A stretch of 48,674 nt of DNA, taken from Allomuricauda sp. TMED12. GTDB taxonomy: Bacteria; Bacteroidota; Bacteroidia; Flavobacteriales; Flavobacteriaceae. Positions 47,901 through 48,674 of the stretch are shown here, in pieces. The DNA lies in assembly GCA_002167435.2 (NCBI GenBank), contig NHBR02000063.1, positions 1 through 48,674 of the forward strand, read 5' to 3'. Positions within the stretch are counted from its first letter, which is position 1. Each line of letters begins with the position of its first letter. A program made the position numbers and the translations under genes. Below the pieces are notes generated by a model. The model was given only the letters and a program-made list of their open reading frames with translations. It made no database searches and had not been told where the DNA came from.

Positions 47901-48674
47901 GCGTTCATCCACATTAACTAATGGTTTAGTTAATTCCATCAATTCCGCGTAAGTCTTATCGTTCGAACCCGTGACATAATCAAACATATCCCAACGGTCA
48001 ATGTCGGGTACCGATTGCTCCAACGTCTGACCTTCGCGCAATTCAGTCGCAGGACCGGTGACTTTCAAACCCATACGCTCGTAAACTTCAGCCGGTGTTA
48101 AGCCAAGTGCTTCGGCTTTAGTCGTGACATAGGCGGGGATGATACGTGCGCTATAACGTGCGGTTGCTTCAGACTGTCTACCTGTTGCAACAATCTGGTC
48201 TTTCACTTCATCATAAATACGGTCTGCTTCAGCTTTCAATTCTTTAGACTGTTCAGCACGTTCAACCATTTTTTCCAGTTCTAAGTCGTGCTGTTCCATT
48301 TCGTTCAAGCTGAGTGATTCAGATGATAAACGAACGTGTGGTCGTAACACTTCCATCAGTTCAGGATTGCCAGCGATTTCAGTCGCAAACGTGGCGATAT
48401 CCATCGTAGTGTCTAAACCTAAATCATTATCTTGACGGGTCAGTGATTGCGGTAATTCCACACCTAACTGTTTCACCGCTTCTATACCGTCAGTTGTAAC
48501 GAACACTTCACGTGGTGAATTGGTACCGCGTAGGAAATCAGCGTAACGATCTGCCATACGTCCACGTAAACGGCTAGACTGCGAATACTCAACAATCTTA
48601 TCGATAAGTTGCTGTTCGCCTAATGATTCAAGGTTCGTTTCAACACGACGTGATGTGCGACTTGCTAACGCTTC
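41997..48674 (-). CDS. Giant ejected polyvalent protein, C-terminal part (ART-like and zincin domains)
   Basis: An open frame of 2,225 codons to the window edge; an internal ATG at 48557 is not needed, because the frame continues upstream. Motifs in order: an ADP-ribosyltransferase-like module with VTIFRTMPSG and GDWVALVKSYAQSH (about 47310-47220) closing at NEWVYVP (about 47130); a zincin motif LLHEIQHVIQ (about 46440-46420); a second zincin IHESGHLFLEM (about 45555-45530); long helical coiled regions; and a hydrophobic helix FVIATLSALLIM (about 42425-42385) near the C-terminus. This domain set defines phage polyvalent proteins, injected with the DNA. T7 gp16-like position before the fibre gene agrees. 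Confidence 0.85.
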   Translation of the reverse strand, partial: EALASRTSRRVETNLESLGEQQLIDKIVEYSQSSRLRGRMADRYADFLRGTNSPREVFVTTDGIEAVKQLGVELPQSLTRQDNDLGLDTTMDIATFATEIAGNPELMEVLRPHVRLSSESLSLNEMEQHDLELEKMVERAEQSKELKAEADRIYDEVKDQIVATGRQSEATARYSARIIPAYVTTKAEALGLTPAEVYERMGLKVTGPATELREGQTLEQSVPDIDRWDMFDYVTGSNDKTYAELMELTKPLVNVDERLWSIDALPEYFDTSLLDGIENPSLVYSNSELLSHVMTESGQVYRVIHSKNEVVPLTEEESQNLTVNLISGVFRDVRNNSPEEQAKQAEQRARLEEERRRDRRIQDAPKLSGDFNADLKTLADYAENFEEFKRLLSADMLDISDRNRTRLARALIALDPDAERASTIMKQQPDMVEDAQRYGTPSEKAAANALNSKSKRVTIFRTMPSGAAIEAGDWVALVKSYAQSHSGDITEGKATTRQKTISKDDLYWYGADFNEWVYVPSDTWGNYTSLEDVWQDLAGDKPRTYNQFAGMFSATAPTEQLQRAVAMEDSDISMATIRRETGWFKGTDNRWRYEISDDKAEFKTDITDEMRDKYRDRVEREADVSERAGGLHIAEMQIDGKYVTGQGRSADAAKNALIDELLRRDGDVLLGGIRGIRGLGGINGTTIGKILNHPELFEAYPFIRDVRVNAIENPESGEFGAFYPDERRIELNTNRTDAELLSTLLHEIQHVIQNEEDFAGGGNMSTEFAKAVKDAVAQMTEGSQRAVERWMERNDAKMDDAARAAELAQNALMYKSVVKLMEYANHDKPSSVFRHIRNHVQWIYERTIREDDQLRQRANEIERMFYDIPRRGPKRNAKIGEIAEKTAQLLRDTIPKADLRDFKEDERTLDAMVKALTRDANKAQQPLKPLRGLKREAAAAKVLADATKFKTPYQVYRSLAGEIEARTTQARQNLTPEERQARDPSLDMDTPRNEAIVVMGSMELKIPNVQSSVAPPRGSVTFTPNNEAIIRLGQASDLSTFIHESGHLFLEMEGKFAKEFGITEDQQTILDWLGVESFDDIQVEQHEQFARGFEAYTREGKAPSLALRDAFAAFRRWLLRIYRDITQLNVNLTDDVRGVMDRMLATEREIEEALSAPNYEELFRSKEQAGMTDAEWEKYQKTLEKRRNAATQTIDEKLLKEYTRRKTQEWNEEKAPLVEQERERLSQLPVYQIMSDARQFPMDFDALKEQVGVEKLPGKFIGLAKKDGIDPQEYAETYGYNNVTQMYNAIVDAQPLKKAADEAAEAIMIQKYGDILNDGSIEAEVREAVHNEEQASLLLQELNALKPPRAQAINTQQIKLNARNTISKMKYAEIKPNKYNRAEIRAAQNAARATSKEEQYQYKLQQVVNHHLYREAIAAREAMIKQRKYIRGVQKREYSAKQIAPEYITNMKLIANMYDMRQKPAQTMAIEQVLAWYQTQMNDPNDFAQLQLLDVNLVRALAAQQAGELATFKLPTFDDLTAEDLQSTYDMLRHLRHVGGQMSDVAKAEFQQEVDVLSASIEQHGGRDVKDRAGLPGKHTDLKRKLSHLINLIPSLRNLMRKLDGFSDGAAYDSIYRRIEDAQNKKLELGVEMFKRFETELKDIHKIGLSKKDHKTYITDDGMEIDITSEHRFMMALYWGTESSRDAIRDGWNLTDGDVSRILADMPDEQIDLLNAVWKVNESMWPELSAASTRLYGVAPPKLTPTPFSINGKQLSGGHMRLFYDSSELEMKSEQEDAAKMSTIVPSRAGSLYERVGSGGRAPLLDVNNMVRAIEDNVHFIAFAEAGRTVAALMNNNGVKDVMERKHGRGFRKALVQNLENITSNRPAIETLPVIPQVSRLVRHALTMKYLAYSLRNAIQGIPSIKTAMDEVGFTPFVGAFTRFVSPSSHKETVSFVQERSAFMKNRSSVINREASEYLNKVKITGRAGHAWDLFRAYGFTPQTIIDSFIAYPAWVAKYEAAMMDHGDEQRAASQADTAVAESVGSGSDLHLGAAMQQNNTEFVKTMTVFGSWFNNYYQRIYKSTEAFTDFRNRETLQALITTPFVIATLSALLIMDFPDADGDDDEQWGEWMLKRYTGFMAGTVPLLRDINSAFGGFTPKTPLSSVAELPKRLTDEIGAAADDRQTPLKTASDIINLTTTVVPVPGAGNVTRVMNFIDSDMQGNETGSGFEKTYQALVEGPNRN

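Noticed and set aside
1..48674. Lysogeny functions (integrase, CI-type repressor, attachment site)
   Set aside because: No recombinase motif or att-like core was found on either strand; the HTH proteins present are Cro-like, TetR-like or of unclear type.

Overview
The window looks like an essentially complete genome of a virulent, tailed dsDNA phage with a short-tailed (podovirus) particle. The leftward structural block follows the T7 gene order: terminase, portal, scaffold, major capsid, tail adaptor, tail tube, gp13-, gp14-, gp15- and gp16-like ejection proteins, then tail fibre. There is no T7-type RNA polymerase, integrase, excisionase or CI-like repressor. Sigma70-like promoters and AGGAG-type ribosome sites suggest a Gram-negative host. 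A marine gammaproteobacterium is my guess from gene style only. The two window edges cut one giant gene: its 5' part is at 1-962 and its 3' part at 41997-48674. The molecule was therefore probably circularised or circularly permuted in assembly, with about one base missing at the join.

Layout. 1-17688 (minus strand): virion and packaging genes, read from the terminase small subunit leftwards. They include a Tad2-like (DUF2829) gene between portal and scaffold, and an opposite-strand nucleotidyltransferase cassette between scaffold and capsid. 17689-18153: intergenic region rich in CCAGTAC repeats, a candidate origin or packaging site. 18154-24122 (plus): many small overlapping accessory genes (HTH proteins, RMF/CrpP-like protein, lysozyme-like enzyme, VRR-NUC nuclease, cytosine methyltransferase, GIY-YIG homing endonuclease), two methyltransferase remnants, a 36-bp perfect inverted repeat and a likely structured RNA. 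24125-27348 (plus): TetR-like HTH and primase-helicase. 27345-30815 (minus): DEAH helicase with intein, SLOG protein and an unknown. 30910-36621 (plus): RecB-like exonuclease, putative ssDNA-binding protein, family B DNA polymerase and zinc-ribbon proteins. 36618-38068 (minus): holin, a CheY-like response regulator, a membrane coiled-coil protein and a 19-residue peptide. 38090-48674 (minus): two beta-helix receptor-binding proteins and the giant polyvalent ejection protein.

How it works together. Five plus-strand promoters share a palindrome, TGAC-N6-GTCA, fused to the -35 box. They stand before the nucleotidyltransferase, the primase operon, the 243-aa/exonuclease operon and the ssDNA-binding protein. 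This suggests one phage regulator controlling replication and early genes. Both inteins sit exactly in P-loops (TerL and helicase). The TerL intein lacks the usual first nucleophile but carries the Trp-Cys-Thr set of class 3 inteins. The giant protein combines an ADP-ribosyltransferase-like module and two zincin motifs, as expected of a polyvalent protein injected with the DNA.
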